Shown here: positions 63,300-64,000 of the stretch, piece by piece
Layout of the letters: each line of letters begins with the position of its first letter
Numbering within the stretch: position 1 is the stretch's first letter
Assembly (NCBI GenBank): GCA_965224605.1
Contig: CBDCZP010000009.1
Coordinates: forward strand, 1-64,000
Length of the DNA stretch: 64,000 bases
Source of the DNA: HyVt-477 sp965224605
Lineage (GTDB): Bacteria; Pseudomonadota; Gammaproteobacteria; Thiotrichales; Thiotrichaceae
Direction: 5' to 3'
Position numbers and translations under genes: made by a program
The notes under the pieces: generated by a model
Seen by the model: the letters and a program-made list of their open reading frames with translations, nothing else
Told to the model about the DNA's origin: nothing
Databases searched by the model: none

Positions 63300-64000
63300 C
63301 TATTCCCAATAATTGATTGAGTTCGCGTAATACTCCAACAGGCCAATGGATGCTTTGCTGGCTTGATACAAATTATTCTGCATTTCTATGAAACCACGCC
63401 CATGTAGCATATCTAATGCCGCTGACAGCACTCTCTCACAAGCAGCCTCGGAGATATCTATCGGCGCTCCTTTTTCTTTAAGCTGATTCATTTGTGCCAC
63501 CGCTTTGGATTTTAGTTCCAGTTCGCTAGACCATTTGTCTTGCTGGGCTAAAACCACGGCAGACATTAACGGCACAGGCAACACTGGCACGACTTCTTTG
63601 ATGGCTTGCATGATACTGCCAGCCATATCTGCTACAAATTCGAAACGTTCTTCGGTTGTCATTTCTGTTATTTCTTTGTTTGCAGCTTGAACAAATTCTT
63701 GTGCATAAATAGGTTTACCAAAGTTCACACTGGCATAGCCGAATCTACGCCACCGTGATTTACGATCCAGTAATAGTGTTTTAATAAAAAATCGAAAACT
63801 CGTTTTTTAGTACAAACCAGCTACTACGTTTGCCAGCTTCCTGATCTAGCTTTCTGACCAAGGTTTTATCTTCAAGTACCCGGTCATAATTGATACCGAC
63901 AGGCACGAAAACGACGTTTCGATCAATTCCGGGATGGTAATCACGAACCATATAATCCAGAAATCCCAGTTTGGCATCACGCATGATGCCGTCACGGGTT
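63300..64000 (-). pseudogene. PlsB-like 1-acylglycerol-3-phosphate/glycerol-3-phosphate acyltransferase, frameshifted, 5' end outside window
   Basis: From the right edge the minus strand reads 'DGIMRDAKLGFLDYMVRDYH', 'DRNVVFVPVGINYDRVLEDK' and 'KRSSWFVLK', the C-terminal half of a PlsB/PlsC-type acyltransferase (the VFVPVxINYDR segment). The frame then stops at 63781. One base removed from the T6 run at 63803-63808 gives the continuation 'TSFRFFIKTLLLDRKSRWRR' and 'FGYASVNFGKPIYAQEFVQA', which runs to the stop at 63300. The gene is thus broken by a single homopolymer indel, either a true mutation or a sequencing error. The HxxxxD active site would lie outside the window. Confidence 0.75.

Overview
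The window reads as a moderately AT-rich chromosomal stretch of a gammaproteobacterium. The evidence is gene content and order: tolQ-tolR-tolA-tolB-pal-cpoB, trpF-trpB-trpA-accD-folC-SPOR-cvpA, smc-zipA, dapC-dapD, miaB, msrB-msrA, queF and cysZ. Two low-complexity secreted proteins (14343-14750 and the tail of 47479-48339) recall sulfur-globule-type proteins of sulfur-oxidising gammaproteobacteria. A Thiotrichales-like host is therefore possible, but this is inference. I saw no rRNA, tRNA, CRISPR array, prophage or transposase gene.

Layout. 1-2720: 3' part of a beta-propeller/di-haem protein. 2795-7211: RND efflux pump operon. 7378-11698: DUF4124 protein, SpoU methyltransferase, PLD-like lipoprotein, small unknown, miaB. 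11.7-14.0 kb: small secreted proteins among repeats. 14.3-18.3 kb: Gly/Ala-rich secreted protein, membrane protein, TetR-ABC1 kinase operon, Mo-cofactor protein. 18.3-19.3 kb: msrBA. 19.4-23.5 kb: three lipoproteins. 23.6-28.7 kb: capsule-type protein, dapD, dapC, DUF4190 protein, type IV pilin. 30.0-37.4 kb: long minus-strand trp/acc/fol/cvp operon. 37.5-41.1 kb: Sel1 protein and animal-type haem peroxidase. 41.2-47.1 kb: complete tol-pal cluster. 47.5-51.6 kb: PDZ protein, small lipoprotein, cysZ, FGGY kinase, queF. 51.8-57.2 kb: smc, zipA, SPOR protein. 57.3-58.7 kb: a decayed toxin-antitoxin islet. 58.8-62.2 kb: di-haem peroxidase lipoprotein and a large secreted lipoprotein. 63.3-64.0 kb: frameshifted PlsB-like acyltransferase.

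The most distinctive feature is a dense population of short palindromic, non-coding repeats of at least five families. Family 1 (REP-like core, ends GTGAGCCTTCAGAGACTG) has four near-full copies plus fragments. Family 2 (GTAGGTCGGATAAG) resembles enterobacterial REP units and has four copies. Family 3 is built on GCTAGTTCCCACGCGCTGCG. Family 4 is a 60-bp duplicate pair. A further type lies between two convergent genes at 41074-41202. Two of these elements sit inside the tol-pal operon. A family-2 unit lies inside a 196-bp element with 18-bp terminal inverted repeats and a 10-bp target duplication that has interrupted a brnT toxin gene. Removing the element plus one target copy restores the brnT frame at that point, so this is a clear recent-insertion footprint.

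Several systems are complete in the window: envelope constriction and integrity (Tol-Pal, ZipA, SPOR proteins), last steps of tryptophan synthesis, lysine/peptidoglycan precursor synthesis (DapC, DapD) and methionine sulfoxide repair (MsrA, MsrB). All assignments come from reading translations and motifs; no database search was run.
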